Of a stretch of 64,000 nucleotides of DNA, positions 38,501 through 53,500 are shown one piece after another. Position 1 is the stretch's first letter. Every line of letters starts with the position of its first letter. Under the pieces are notes generated by a model that saw only the letters and a program-made list of their open reading frames with translations, did not search any database and had not been told where the DNA came from. The position numbers and the translations under genes were made by a program. Source of the DNA: Onchocerca lupi (Eukaryota; Nematoda; Chromadorea; Rhabditida; Onchocercidae); NCBI GenBank assembly GCA_028564675.1, contig JAOVVO010000291.1, forward strand, positions 30,589-94,588. Direction: 5' to 3'.

Positions 38501-41500
38501 TATTAATAAATTATTTTTTTTCACTAATAGCAGCATTATAGATGACTTTGAGCTAAAATCATCTATATGGATTTTTTTTTTTTTTTTTTTAAGCGATTGT
38601 CTAGCTAAATGATCTGATTTACTTTTTTTTTTCTTAACTAATTTTTTTTTCTTTTTTTGTCCTCCTGATTATCTCATTTCCTCATTTATACTAGATTTTT
38701 GAATTATTTTTCTAATTAATTTATGATATTTTGAGCTAATTAATTAAAACGTCAAATTCATTCAAACTAATTGATCGGATTAATTTATTGATGATATTTA
38801 GGTGATCAACTTTCATATAAAGTTTGAAATGATAGTAATAATTCGTTTAGATACGCATAAAAAGTTCTTCATTATTTGTAAAATGATCATATCGATATGA
38901 GAGGCTATTTATCAACAAGAAAACATCAAAATTTACTACGGAAGAGTAATTAGCACTAAATTAATCTAAAATTCATTTTGTAGTTAGCATTAAATCCAAT
39001 CTAAGGTTCAAAAGGATTCGTTCATTGCAATTTTCAACTTGATATTTAGTGAAGAAAATTTTACCGAAAATGACTAGTCTTTCAAAAAGTTCAATAAATG
39101 ATCTAACTTGTATCATCATGAAGTATTTATCAGTGGATATCATATCAGTACAAAATATTTAATCATGGATGAAATTTTTCAAAATTTTAACAGTATGAAA
39201 AAAAAGTTGGAAGGCGTGGCAATTCAGATGCAAAATTGAAGGCGGAGCAGGATTTCGAGTAGGCGGGGGAGAGCGGGACAAGAAGCAGTAATCGTCCTTC
39301 TATCTAAGCATTCTTGGGTTTCTGATACGTCGTGGAATGTCGACGTTTCTCAGCGAATCCTTTCAGTCCTTCTGAATTCAACCGAATTCTTCCATCTTCA
39401 CTTCAACTTATGACGCATCAAGGCATCCTTTCATCTCACGTAATGCTCACGTCTTTTTATCTCACGCAGATATTTACGTGTGCCACGATATCATCTCACA
39501 TCAAAAAATGCATCAAAATAGGCGCAAATAGTTACGGGAATTAAGCAAAATTGTTTTAGTATATATAAAACTCATCAAAATTATGCCAATTAATAGCCAG
39601 AAGATTTTATCTCAAATCAACGATAATTTAATTTTTAAGCATTCTACATTTAGAGGAGGCATTAGAGGTATACTGATATGATAAGATGATAAAAATTCGA
39701 AAACATCCATTCATTGCAATCCGTAATTGACTATCAACCAAAGACATCATTTCAATCATTTGAATTTATGATTCATTTAGCAAAAAGATAAATTAGAAGT
39801 AAAAAAGAAATGAAAAGAAATGTTTGAAATTATATGAAATTTTTTTTTTTTTTTGAAATATTAAATATCTGTAAAAAACATTTAGCTATCAGTAAAGGTT
39901 AACAGCAGTAATATTTATATTAGCAATAATAAAAAAAAAATAATATTACCAGTGAGAATTATTATTGCAATAACAACAACATATAATTGCTACAGTACCA
40001 CTAACAAATAGTGATAAGTACGGTAATTAGTAGTTTTGAGTAATTTTATTATTATGAATAGTCATAAAATTAGTCTTAATTATATAGTAATAGTAATATG
40101 TAAGAATTAGGAATAGTAGATCTTACACAATTAGCTTTTATTGTGATTTCTTATCTCGACTAGTTCATAAATCATTTCGCAAAAATTCGCAAAAAATTCA
40201 TTTTTTTTTTCATCCTGAAAAAAAGTGGAAAAAAAAATTTTTTTTTTCCAGTTGAACGAAATTTACGACCAACTATGATTGCTTTTTTTTTTTTGCTTAC
40301 TTTTTTTTAGCATGTAATTATTCATAAGTTGTACTTAATGCTTATCTACATATATTATTCGTAGAATAGAAAAAAATTTTCTTCGTACAGCTATCATTTT
40401 TCCCGATATATCCTAGATGAAAAGTTCGCAAAATCATTCCAATTTTTCTCCATCTTTCGTATCATTTTTTATTTGATGATAAGAAGTTGATAAATGAAAA
40501 AGTTAATATGGAAAAAAGAATAGCGATGATTATGTTTAGTGAAAAAGGAAATCACTAAGGGTGCTAAATTTCAATAAGATATAATAATTTCACTAGATTA
40601 GATCACCAGGTGATTACTTATCAGGTGATTGAGAGTCAAAATTAAATGAACTCTTCAATTTCAGATCTATCCACTGATATTCGTTTATCACATCTAACCC
40701 GCATTCTTCCAATCATTTCATCGAGAAAAACTTTCTTGATTTTTGATCTCTTTATTTTATTCAAATTTTTTCGTTACAGAAACAAGATTATTATTGTCTC
40801 GATGATGGCACTATTTGCTAAGGTAGCCGCGATAGTGATTCTAACAACTAATGCAAATGCTTTGATTTGTTACGAAAGTGATGATAATGTAAGTGATAAT
40901 TTATTGTAAGAAATTTATTTTGAATTGAAAATATAACTATTAAAATATTGATAAAAATTTAAATTCCAATCAATTCTGATTAAAAATGCTTCATTTTTAC
41001 AACTTTCGTTACTTGCTATTTCAGGGTAAAGTATATGAGATATCAAATGATGCCTGGGATTATTGCGTCTTCATTCCGGATCAAAAAGAAGCTCGAGTTT
41101 TCGGTATTGGTCCAGATATCGATTGGACAAAAGCATACGATCATGCATTTGGTGTATCGGACAAAATTTATCAAGTGCTATCTCTTTGCCTCCTAGAGGT
41201 TTGTTGATAAGTTGATTTTTTTACACAGTAATTTTTCGTTTACAACTAATAATTTAATTCAATAATTAATATTTAATGAGAAGAAATTATGAAATATTAC
41301 TAATTACTAACTATTTGAATTGATTTATTGTAACAAAATATTGATAAATTCGGTTAATTAATGATAATTTTATCACGATAAAACAATCCATAATTTATAT
41401 TTATCTTATCAATCTATCTTTATCAATTTAATAAATTTTTATTTTCAGAAATATGATTTCGGTCAACTGAATCCAAAAAGTACAATTGATCCATCACAAT

Positions 41501-44500
41501 CCGTAGAATTCGTGTTCCGATGCATTTGCAGCTATGATCGTTGCAACAGTGCAACAACATTTAGTAATTATTTGAGAACGATCAAATTGGATAATGCTAG
41601 CAGCAGTGCTGAGAAGAATTGAAATTAAAAAAAAATAAGGAATAAAAGAAAAAAAAAGAAGGCATTTAAGAAAAAAGTTATTTAATTGTTTCATTCCTGT
41701 TTTTTCTTTCTCTTCTTTCATCATATCATATCATATCATATCAAACTTATCAGTAATTTGAAAAAAAAACAGAAATAAAAAAAGAAAACAAACAACAAAT
41801 TGTTCAAAATTTCATATACAAAAAAAAAAAAAAAACTTTCAAAATTTTATGAACATTTTTTTTTTTTTAATATTTAAAATTGAAATTTCAAATTTCTGGC
41901 AATTATTCATTCATTTTTTTGATAAGTCAATAAAAAAAAAAAAAAAGAGCAAAAATGGATGGATTTTTTACTAAAAAACATTTTCAACAGATTTCATCGT
42001 CGTATTATTATTTGATGATACTATTATAAATCATGGAATGAGAAAATTCTCTCTTTCATTTTGATAATACTATATACAGTAATTTATACAGTGATTTTCC
42101 GTACAGTAGTTTTTCATACATTAGTTTTTCATGTAATAATTTTTTCTTTCCAAATGTTTTAATTGGATAAAAATTAGGCAATGAATTGTTTTTGGAATAA
42201 TTTCCTTTCCGGCTTTCTATTTTGCATTTTGTGCCTAAAAATTTTTAAATTGTTGATGGAATTACACTTATCTGCAACTTTTCTCTCACCAAAATCTCCA
42301 AAAATGCTTGTATTTGTTGATTAACAATAATCACTTTCTTAAATAACTGATTATCTAATAATTCGACAATAGTTTTCTATTTTTATCCCAACTTTTTTTC
42401 CTTTCACTGACTAATTTCCTATGGTCTCTTTAGCAAAAAAAAAAAAAAAAAAAAAAAAATCAACATTCCTTGAAAGATATTTAAATTGCATAAATTATCA
42501 TATCGTTTTTCCACACATTCACTAATTTACCAAAGAAATTATTGTTTTGTTTGTTAATTAGCTTATTGTTCATTTAGCTGAAATTTTTTCCGAACAAATT
42601 TAGTTCAATTTTTTCATCTTAATCAAATCTTCTGTGATTTAGTAATGGTAGAATGAATCTCTTCAGTGTTGTGAACTATTTAATGCCTATTCAGGTTGAT
42701 CGTTTCACTTTTTCGAATAAAATTATTAAATGGAAATATATTTTGGAAAATTTTTTGGGAAATGACAAATGAAATATTTCAATTTATTTGCGATCAGTTT
42801 GGTACAAGCCATTTAATACTTTATTCCTTTTCCGAAAAAAAAAGAGTGTAAAGAAAAAAGAACTAAGAATTTTTAATGATGCAAATTTGATTTCCTTTCA
42901 TATCTTATCATTTATCAGAGAAAAAGGAAAACTACAGAGAAAAGATTTATATATAAATATTAATTTTCCAGTTTCTATTAAAAATGAAACATATGGTACT
43001 AAAACGAATTATTCTATAGTTCTTGTAACAAGAACAAGAAATATTAATCGAATATGAATTTTCAATTTAACATTATCAAATGATATCATGTATATCATCA
43101 TTCTATTGCAAGACTAATTCTCGTAAAAGAAAATGAAAATTTGTCATCAATTTAATTAATCCTAACTTGCTTTATCATCAAATTAGTCAGTATTGATCTA
43201 CATATTTAAATTTGAAAAAATGACAAATTTTTCTCTAAAAAACTTTAAGCTCACATGAAAATTTATTTCATTTTCCAAAAAAAAGAAAAAAAAATTGGAA
43301 AAAATAGTACTGCTAGTAACAATTTTTTTCAAAAACATCAAAAACCAAAATTTGATTAAAAATATAAATTATGTAATTATTGCATATACTCCATCGTAAT
43401 CCAATCGAAAAGAAATTTCCAGAAATGAAAAAGTTTGACATATCTAATAAAAGAATTTTCAATTGCAAAAGTAATTCAGTAGACAGCATTTATTTCTGAA
43501 TATTGCGAAGAAAAAAAAATTTTTTTGTTTGTTTAAATTAAAATTTCGAAATTCATCAGATCAGTCCGCATCATTTTAATATTAAAGTAAGCATCAATTT
43601 AATATTGAAATAATTTTAACATTAAATTTTAATTTAATAGATCTGATGCATAAAAAACCTCTTGAATGTCGCAAAATTTTTTTTTTTACTTTAATCAGGA
43701 AATAAATAAAATAAAAATGAAACTATAGTTGAAAAATGAAATCATGAAATTATGAAATTATTTTTTAAAATAATCTACAATGCACATGATATTTCTTCGG
43801 GATGTGTCACATGACGTTAAAAAAAATTTAATCCATTCCGAAGATTTGATTAAATCTTTTAAAAAAAATTAAAATTAATTCCCAGCTGTTATTTAAAAGT
43901 GATACTGATAATCGTCATAATGACTATAAAATAATAAGAGCTGAAAAGCTGAGAAAGATTTAAACTTTTAGGTGACGTTATAAATTATTAATGAAAATAT
44001 AATTTTATGCAATGTTAATTTACCTGTAAATGGAATTATCACTTTATCATTGTTAATATACCCTTAAATGCAATTATCATTTTATGGCCTAAAATAACGA
44101 AAAATGTAATTTATGAAATATAAATAAGCGATTGTATCAAAATTCTATAGTTTCTAATATTATCGAAAAGTCAAATTTTATATTGAAAAATGCTATTAGA
44201 AATTAATAGTTATGATAAGATGGCAAAATTCTAAAATATTTAACAGTACCAATTTGCTTTTTTTTTTTGATTCTAGAACTTTTAAAATTATCGAATTCCG
44301 ATATTGCAAGGAATTTCAAATATCTAGAAGATTGAAACTAACAATAGACTCTGCTTTCAATCGATTCTGGTTCTACTTTCGTTAAAATTGGAAACTTTTT
44401 TAGTTCGATATTTATTTTCCAGGTAGAAATTGGGAAGAAAATAATTCTGAATAATTTCAAAATGTTAAAATAAGATTAAGACCTGTATTTCTTTTATGCA

Positions 44501-47500
44501 ACATTATTTGAACAAAATAACTCTTGCGATATTGTCATAATTAAGCTGAAATACCGGAATGAGAGAAAAATTGATCCATTTTGGTGCTTCAGCAATCGAA
44601 AAAAAAAAAGAGTTATCATTTTAACTGAACTGAAGATAAACAACCTATAATGCTTATTATTTTTCTGAGAAAAAAAAAATATTTTTTATCTAAAATTTAT
44701 TCTTTTTCAAAAAAATTTTATCTAACATGAAATAATCCTTTTTTTTTTCTTTCAAAGACAAGAAGATTTCAATTTTCTGTGCTTATTTCGAAGATAATCT
44801 TTTAAGTACAGTAAAATTTTGCATCACTGTCAATCTTGTTGCAAAAAATTTATTTTTAAAATTTGAGTCAAAAAAATGAATTGTCAACAGCAGATTAACA
44901 AAGGATAAATCTCATTTGATGTGAAATATGTAAGAATTTCGAGATTGTGAAAAACGAATTCGAGATTCTCATGAAGTAAATTCTGCAAAAATTTTGACAT
45001 AGGAAAATTTTAATCTTGATGCTCGCTAGCATTAAACAATTTGTAATAAAATATGAAAATTTGTAATAATTTCTTTCAAAATTTTTATATAGATTATTTT
45101 AAAATCAGCCATATATGAATCATAATTACGAAAAACTGAATTATTCTGTTTAATTTATCTGCTAATTAAATCGACGATTCATTTGACCTTACCTAATTAA
45201 TAATATGCGGCAATGTTTTCCCGATTTAGCCCGAAACTTTCAAATCGATTAGACAAATGAAATATGAAATTTTCAAATATCAAAGTAAACCAATGAATAT
45301 TAAAGATTTGAATGAATGAATTTCATTTCATCTAATGAGCAAAATTGATTGTTTCAATGTTGCCATACATCAAAATAACATTCATATAATTTCTGCACTG
45401 TTTCTGAATTTTATTTCAAATTTTCTTTTGAAAATTAATTTAAGATAAAAACTATGTGTATATTTTAATCGGATTGAATCAAATAACAGAAATCAAATGT
45501 CGAAAAAGTTCGATAAAAGATGAGAATGTGAGATTTTAAATCTAATAGCTGTTACATTACTGAATTAAAATAAATTAAATTTTTAAAAAAAAAGAAAGAG
45601 TAATTCTAATCTTTTCTAATAAATAAAATTTTTGCAAATGATCTTTCTCATATCGGGAAGAATATTGAAGATGACCAAAGTGTCACATTATTGCAGGTCA
45701 CATATTGTGTAATACTTGTCAAGTAATAGAAATATTACTTTTGGAAACATCAACAGGTATCATTATTATCACTGTACTATCATAAATCTATGAGACATCA
45801 ACAGGTATCACTGTTATCACTGTTATCATCATACTACCATAAATCTATTATAGCAAAAGAAATTTTAGCTATACAAAAAAAAAAAAAACTCATATTTTTA
45901 AAATAAATTAAATTTAAAGTGAGTTATATATTAAGTTAAAGCCGTATTTTTTTTAAAAAAAAAATCGGTCATCTGAATATAATTTCAAAAATTGAAAAAT
46001 TTGCAATTAATTAAGATTTTATCTAAAGAATTTTGATAAACTGATTATGTTTTAAGATTAAAGTAATGGAGAAAATATCTAAAAAAAATCAAGTGAAATA
46101 CTTATTATTCCATCCTTTGTTGATCTTTGACTGAAGGTCAGAAAGTTTTCTTCAGTCATCTTGAGATAAATTTAATGAATTTAAAATTTATGGATAATTA
46201 TTAACGCAAAGCACCTTCTATTCACCAGGATGGAAAATAATTTCTCTCCTTAACTAAGAGCTCTTTTGAGGAAATAAAAGACATTAAAATCAATCATTTT
46301 TTTTCAAATTTTCATAATTTTCAGACATAAAATCGATCATTTTTTTCATTTTTTAAAGATAAAGTAAAGGTCAAAAGGTGAAACCTTTGTAGTGATCAAC
46401 ATATCTGAGCAACTGAAAAATGGTATTCCGCGAATGAACATTGAATGCAAAATGGAACTGAGAAATTGTTCTGAACAATTCGAACTTCGCTTCAATCCTA
46501 TCCTTTGCCAACATTGCTGTGATATATACAATGATTGAAGAGCCTGAAATATTTTCAGAAAAATCAATTGAATTTTACAGAAATGAAAATGAAATTATTA
46601 AAAACTTCATAAATTTCCAAAAATTTTTTTCTTTTTTCTTCTCTTTCTCTCTAACATTGTGATAAATAATCTTTGACAAATAAATGATCGGTACGATTTT
46701 CCGCTTTTTTTGAATTAAAAATTGATAAAACTATGCAATTAGAAAGCTTCCAATTGATGTATTTCATTTTTTGAAATTCTTGTAATTTAAAAATCCAAGC
46801 CTTATAATTAATTAAGTCATACTTTTAATTGAGGAGATTTAGGAGCAAAATGATCTCTCGCCCAAGTCATTAAATCTCGTGTAACACTGTACAGATGTTT
46901 TCGTCTACTTTCCGAACTGCTCGAACATATCTAAAAAAAGCCTAGTTCAAACTCCAAATATTGCACCATAAATAAATAGCCTAAAGGAATTTATTCAGAA
47001 TGAATGATAATCCTTTGAAAATGAAACACATATTTTATTAATTTCTGATTTGTTGGTCATTTTCTATCCGATTTTATTTAAAAAATGTCCGAAAATTTAT
47101 TTTTTTTTTCTACCAATTCATCCCTTTTTTGATTTTTTTTTTTTTTTTTTTTTGACTAGAAGATGTCAAATCTACTTAATTTTTTGTCACCAAATATTAA
47201 AATTGATGATTTTAGATTTTTAAAAATCACTGTTTTCTATGCGAATCCTCTGTTAAAATGAACATTTAGAAAATAATTTATAACTGATCTGATTAGATTA
47301 TAGATATGATATTAAGGACTTTTCATGAATTTCAATCATTTATTTATCTTTATTCATCCAATATTATTTATTTATCAGAGATTTAACCTACATAGTACAG
47401 TGGGGAGTATAAAAAAGAGCTTCTCAATGCTGAAGATGAAAATTATAATGAAATAAAAGGTTTAAAAGAAATTGAAAACTTTGAAATATATCATTTGCAT

Positions 47501-50500
47501 GCATCAAGTGATAATCGATATCAATTGATGGCCACATTACCGAAGGATCACTATTTTCAATGGGTGAATTCTTTGCCAAATTCGAAATTTTTTTTTTTGA
47601 AAAATTAATATCCTATCATTGAAAGATTTTAGAAAATAATTTATAATTGATCTGATCAAAAGCACCTGATTATGGCTAGAACCACTGAAACATGCAGCTA
47701 ATGGATCATCATCTATCTCTGTTTCCAATTCTTGATTTGCAACAAACGGATAATAATTATCCTCAAACCATTCCATACTTTGAACAGATGTAGCTCTTGA
47801 GCTACTATTCTCATTGATCAAATTTAAATTATTCCGCCTTAAAAATAACAAATAGCAATATTTAGCATTTTATACTCTTAATATTATCTCAAATATTTTA
47901 TGGTACCATAATATAATCAACTTGTAGTACCATAAAAATATTCATTATTCGTGTTTCTAATAATCCAATCATCTCTTATTACAGATATAATAAAAACTTT
48001 TTTGGAACTTTCTTGAAAATAAACATCAATTATTTTTTTTTTGCTTAATCGATATGTTATGATTTAGATAATTATCCTTTCTAAGTTTTCAAATATATTA
48101 ATTATCTATATAATCAAGGGCAAAATTATTCGAGCTATTAATTTATTGGCTTCGAGATTCTTGATCGAATACTATGCTAATTCTCTTTACTTTTGGCTAT
48201 TTAACTTCCAATTCATTGCACTAAATCCAACACATAACGTGCAATTAACCTTTTGAAACCTAATCAAGTGCATTAAATTATGATATTTATCGGAAATATC
48301 GAAAGTTTAATGAAGCGCTTCTCCTACTTCTACTGTAGCTGCAAGCCTTTTGGGCCAAATATTATCCATTCAAACAAGGCTTATAATATACTGCTTCTTT
48401 GAACTTGGCCGCTAATTAGGCCATTATTGCAACCTTGAAATTTATTCATGATTAGTTTGAATTTATTCCCATACTTCCTTTCTATTATTTCTTCTTGAAA
48501 GCTATTCATTTTTGAATTCATTAAATATGTCACTAATCACTTGACCGGTCAAAATCTGAATAAATTTTACCCAATAATAGAATTTCGATTTTTCGTTGAT
48601 GTATGGGGCACCATCATATCGAGAGTTTCATCTTCGCTCGAGAATATTTCTGCTCCAAAAGTACACTTTGCATCAGTTGATCTATAATCAATTGATCTAT
48701 ATTGATAGATAATATAATATAGGTCATATCAAGCTGGTATATGACTTAAAAACAACTGACAGTTCATTTTCGCAATATTAAGAAATAAAATGATAATAAT
48801 AACATTTATTTACAATAAAGAATAATTGCGAACAAAAAAGAATTAAGCTTGTAAAAAGCATATTTCGACTTATGAACTAAAACAACAGATCAAAGGTCAT
48901 GATAAAAAAAAAAAAAAAGGTCATGATAAAAAAAAAAAAAAAACTATTTTCCTATTTAAAATGTCATAGACATAAATCTTTCATGGAAGTGCAATAATTA
49001 CGAATTATATTTCAACGTCTGTTGATTATTAATTCACCTGACTCTTGATAAATTTGATCATTGATTCGGATCGGACAGAATTATGAGTTAAAATAAAAAG
49101 TCGAAGGTAATCATTCTCTTTAGATTGTTGTAAGCACTGAATTTTCACAGCAAATGCAATAATCTCAAATTATCATTTTAACCTAATATTTATCATTAAC
49201 TGATTTGATCTATGATAATGATCAAATTAAATAACATGGTTAATAAATTATCAAGCTGAAATGATAATTTGCAACAGTTCCTTTTTTTTTTTTCTTCCAA
49301 TCACTACACTCTCTCTCATCAAATATATCAATTTTAATAAAACTATGATTAAAATAAATAACCTGATAGATGATTGTAAATTACACGTTGAAATAGTTCC
49401 TCTACTAATTCCACTATCAGTCATTGATGTTATCAAATGATCTGCTGATATTATTGGTGTTGAAGTGGATGATTGAACCAATTCGAGTAATCTGAAACTT
49501 TCAACAATTATTTTTAATGAATGCTATATACTTTAATAAATTAATTAATCAATTAATGAGATTTTAATGAATGCTATTACAACTATGAAATATTATCGAA
49601 TATTCGCTGATATTCCGGATAACTGAACAATTTACTGTATCTGTACCCATCTTTCTCGATCAGAACCGCTTTCATCCAAATAATATCTATTTTAAAGTTT
49701 CATGATTTTGAAATTTAAAAGTAAACTTACCCATCCGATGGTGCATTGGCAATAAGTCGTTGTCTGAGAGAGAGAAATGATTGAGAACTACGTTCGCTTG
49801 ATACTGACATACTATTAGTTCGAGTCATAAATCTGTAAGATAATTTTTGATTTAAATTTAAGACTATCTTTGTTTCACGGAAAAACTAAATATTGAAAAT
49901 TATGTTGAGAAATTTTTTTTTTTTCATGAAATTTCACTAATTAGCATTAGAAGATCGAATGGTACAACACTTTAAAAAGAATGGCGAATTTCGAAAATAA
50001 TTTACCCAGTAGTAATATGATAAAGATGTTTCGAATCGACCATACAACTTTTTTGGATGAAATCATTAGCATCGAAATCAATATTTCGTTCTTCTTGACT
50101 AGACTGAAAATTTTTAACACCAAAAAAAATGAAATGTTTAATGAAGTATGTATTGAAAAATAAATCATCTAAAGATCCTAAGAGTAATGATATTCATCAT
50201 AGGCTATAAGATAAATAATAAGAGAATAATCTATAAAAGTTTCCTTCCAAAATCTTCAAAGTTTAATTCAATTTCTTTCTATCTTCAATACGACAACAAT
50301 TTTATTCGCAGATTCTGCCAAATATTGTGTCAAATTTTTTGAAAGAAATAGTTGCAAGATAAAAGAGAGGAAATAAAAAACAAGTAAAACAAGAAATTTA
50401 GTAGAATTTTTTGCACATTCAATTTGTTCCCGATTAAAAAAAAAAATTTAAAAATCTAAAAGTTCAAAAATAATTCATAAAATCTAACAGCATATAATTA

Positions 50501-53500
50501 ATTACATTTTCATAGCTTCTTTGATCCTCTTTATTCATTTTACAGCAATTGTCCGATTCTTCAAACAATCCTTTAGCAGCTCGAAATTCTGTCATATCCG
50601 AAACATTGGACGGTGCTGAATGATGACCACGATGTACCATATCACCTAAAAATGGATTAATTTTTAATTTGAAATTTTTAAAATTAAAATATACTCATGG
50701 TTATATCATAGAGATAATTTTTAACACTTAATTCTCCGAATTTTTCCATAAAAGTAAAAATCAATCGGTAATTTTTTCAATATTATTTGTTCTCGAAAAT
50801 TAGTTATAAAAATGAAAAAAAAAAATTCTTCTAATTCTTCTAACCGCTCATTCTATTCCTCAAGGAGAAATGGAAATTCTTATTTAAAAGACATTTTACG
50901 GCCAAATGATAACGAAAGGCCTTAAAACATTACGAAGAAAAATATGATTGCTTGCCAAACATCACAAAAGTGAGTTAATCATATGATAGCTAAATATGTC
51001 AATACTAATTAAGTCTTGATGAATTTATGAGCCAGAAAAAAGTTGAACTTTAATCTTTCCAGTAAGACTTCCTGGTTTCGTTGCTACAATAGGATACTGA
51101 TTTAACAACTACGAATGATTTATTTCCAGAAATTGAAAAATGTTTTATAACTCAAACTTTCTAAACAACTAATCAATAATTCTCCCTTTTAAAATGAAGC
51201 TTCATAATGAATTTAATTCTTTCTTTTACATTTATAATTAATGAAAATAAAATAAATAAATACCGCAGAAACAGAAATCCATATCCTCATCCCACTGCGG
51301 ATCATCCCAAAGTAGATGTAACGAGGCGGATTTATCACTTGCAGTAAATTCCGCATTAGAAGAACTTTGTGAGGCCAAGCTTATTGAATGTTTCCGACTG
51401 AAAAATTATGAATAATATATATTTTTTAAATTCCATAATGGGATAGATCTAAATGAACTTTTACTATATGAGAAAAATGATGATTGAAAAATTGAAGCAG
51501 AAAATGAAAAATAGAACGAGAAAGATAATATCCGGGATGTAGCTATCAAGCAAGCAAGGCTGGCCAAGAAAATATTTTAATCAATCATTTGGCCAAGGAT
51601 CTATATTAGTTCTAAATGATGAGCGGAAGATGGATGATTAACATTTCCATACATTAGCAAGCATATGTTTCGATGAAAATTGCCAAAAATGAAAAGTATC
51701 AAGGAAAAATAAGCGAGAATCATTCCATAATATTTCATGTTTACCATTATGCAAATAGCATATTTTCTGATATGTATTTAAAAATATAACCGGAAAATTT
51801 ACTGCTTTGAAGTTACTTCTAATCGATTTTTCGAACTTTCACAAAATGAGTCTTCGTAAAATTGTTTTTCTTGTCGCAGATGATCCTGAATCGGTTAAAG
51901 TTCAATCCAGTAGTGCTAATATATATATATATATATAAATATGCAAATATCACACTTACAAATCATTTTATAATAATTTAATACACCGATATTCACAACT
52001 GATTTATAATTTAATGTATCGGCAAAATTCATAATTTAATTCATTCAATATAGTGATATTAGCAACTTAATTCATAATTTAATATATTGATATTCATGAT
52101 TTAATTCATCAATCAATCCATCAATACTCATTATTTAATTCATAATTTAATGTACCGATAAAATTAACAATTTAATTCAATTCAATATAATGGTATTCAA
52201 TTTAATTCATTAATTAATCTACCGATACTCAATCATTTAGTTCATCAATTAATACATCAATAATTATAACTAATTAATAAAAAATGAAGCTTGCCGAGGA
52301 TGGCACTGTTGAAAGAATACGACTGTCACAATCGGTTTTTTCATCTTCATCATCTGTCAATTCCTTTAAGTAACAACTATTATATTCGTTATTGACCCCA
52401 TATGACTGAAAAAAAAAAAAAAAAATTCCACATAGAATCTGAAAAAAAATTTAATTATTGAGATATAAAATTTAATTATTGAGATATAAAATTTAATTAC
52501 TGAAATATTTTTTCGATATTTTCAAAATAAATTGCAAGCATATTGCATCCGAATTCTTTGTGGGATGACTCAAATTGGTGAATTTAAATAATAAGATTTT
52601 TTTGCCGAAGAAAATTTTAATTTTAATGATATAATAAATGATTTGTTTTTCTGTTAAGAATAATCTGAAGTAATTTGGACTTGAATAAGAGTTTCAATTC
52701 TAATTTCAGGACTAATAAAAATAATAAAAAATCATAAAAATAAGTTAATTACTATTGAAGAACTACAACTATCAGTGTTTAAAGACTGTTAAAGAACAAC
52801 TGTGCATATAAATATTTTTATATAATGATTATTTATTAATAATGATAAAATTTTAAGTGCTGTAATAGTAAATCTAGATATGATTATTTCAAAAAAACTG
52901 TTAAATAGGATAAATTCAAGTTGCTAAGTTTAAATAATGCAAAATCTAGCAATTTCAACAAACAATTAACACTCTAATTAAAAAAAAAACATCCTAATTA
53001 AATCTAAAACTAACCATTCTTGAATTCAGCAAATACGTCTCATTACGTGGAAATAAGTCAAAACGTGCTTGTTCCAAAATTGTCCAAATGAAATTCCGCC
53101 CAAGTAATCGTGTACATACTCGATACATCATATATGAACCAACCGAAGCAACAAGTAATACACCACTTGTTCGTACTAAAATTTAATTTTGTAAACAAAA
53201 AACAAATTTTCAAACTTCTACGATAAAATCTAATTTTTATATTTAAATTCAATATCTATGGGAAAGGTTTATTCTAACATGCTAAGATTGCAATTTAATT
53301 GATGATAGTTTGGGACGTAGATGTTTGTGATTTAAATTCAAATTTTCCAATTTAAATTTGAAAGCAAGAAAAATACTTAGAAACAAGTTATTATCAATTC
53401 TGAAATATAATTGTATGGATTAAATTAATTTAATTAAAATAGCTGAAGCATCAAACATCCTTCTTTTTAATTAATTTAATTAAAATAACTGAAGCATTAC

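Larger units (their letters stand above)
36785..46384. other. 9.6-kb intron hosting a nested gene
   Basis: If the exons on either side belong to one gene, as their phases allow (both phase 0), this is a single intron of 9.6 kb. It contains the Ly6-like gene on the plus strand at 40802-41622, a GC-rich island at 39205-39535 and another small patch near 38255-38330, the repeats listed separately at 41721 and 45747, and a 25-A run at 42435-42459. No other gene is supported. Confidence 0.55.

Noticed and set aside
39332..39544. 70-codon plus frame in the GC-rich island
   Set aside because: GTG start, no recognisable domain; the composition is better explained as a regulatory island.
41494..41724. 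Minus-strand 76-codon frame
   Set aside because: Shadow of the last exon of the Ly6-like gene, which has phase-matched exons and a signal peptide on the plus strand.
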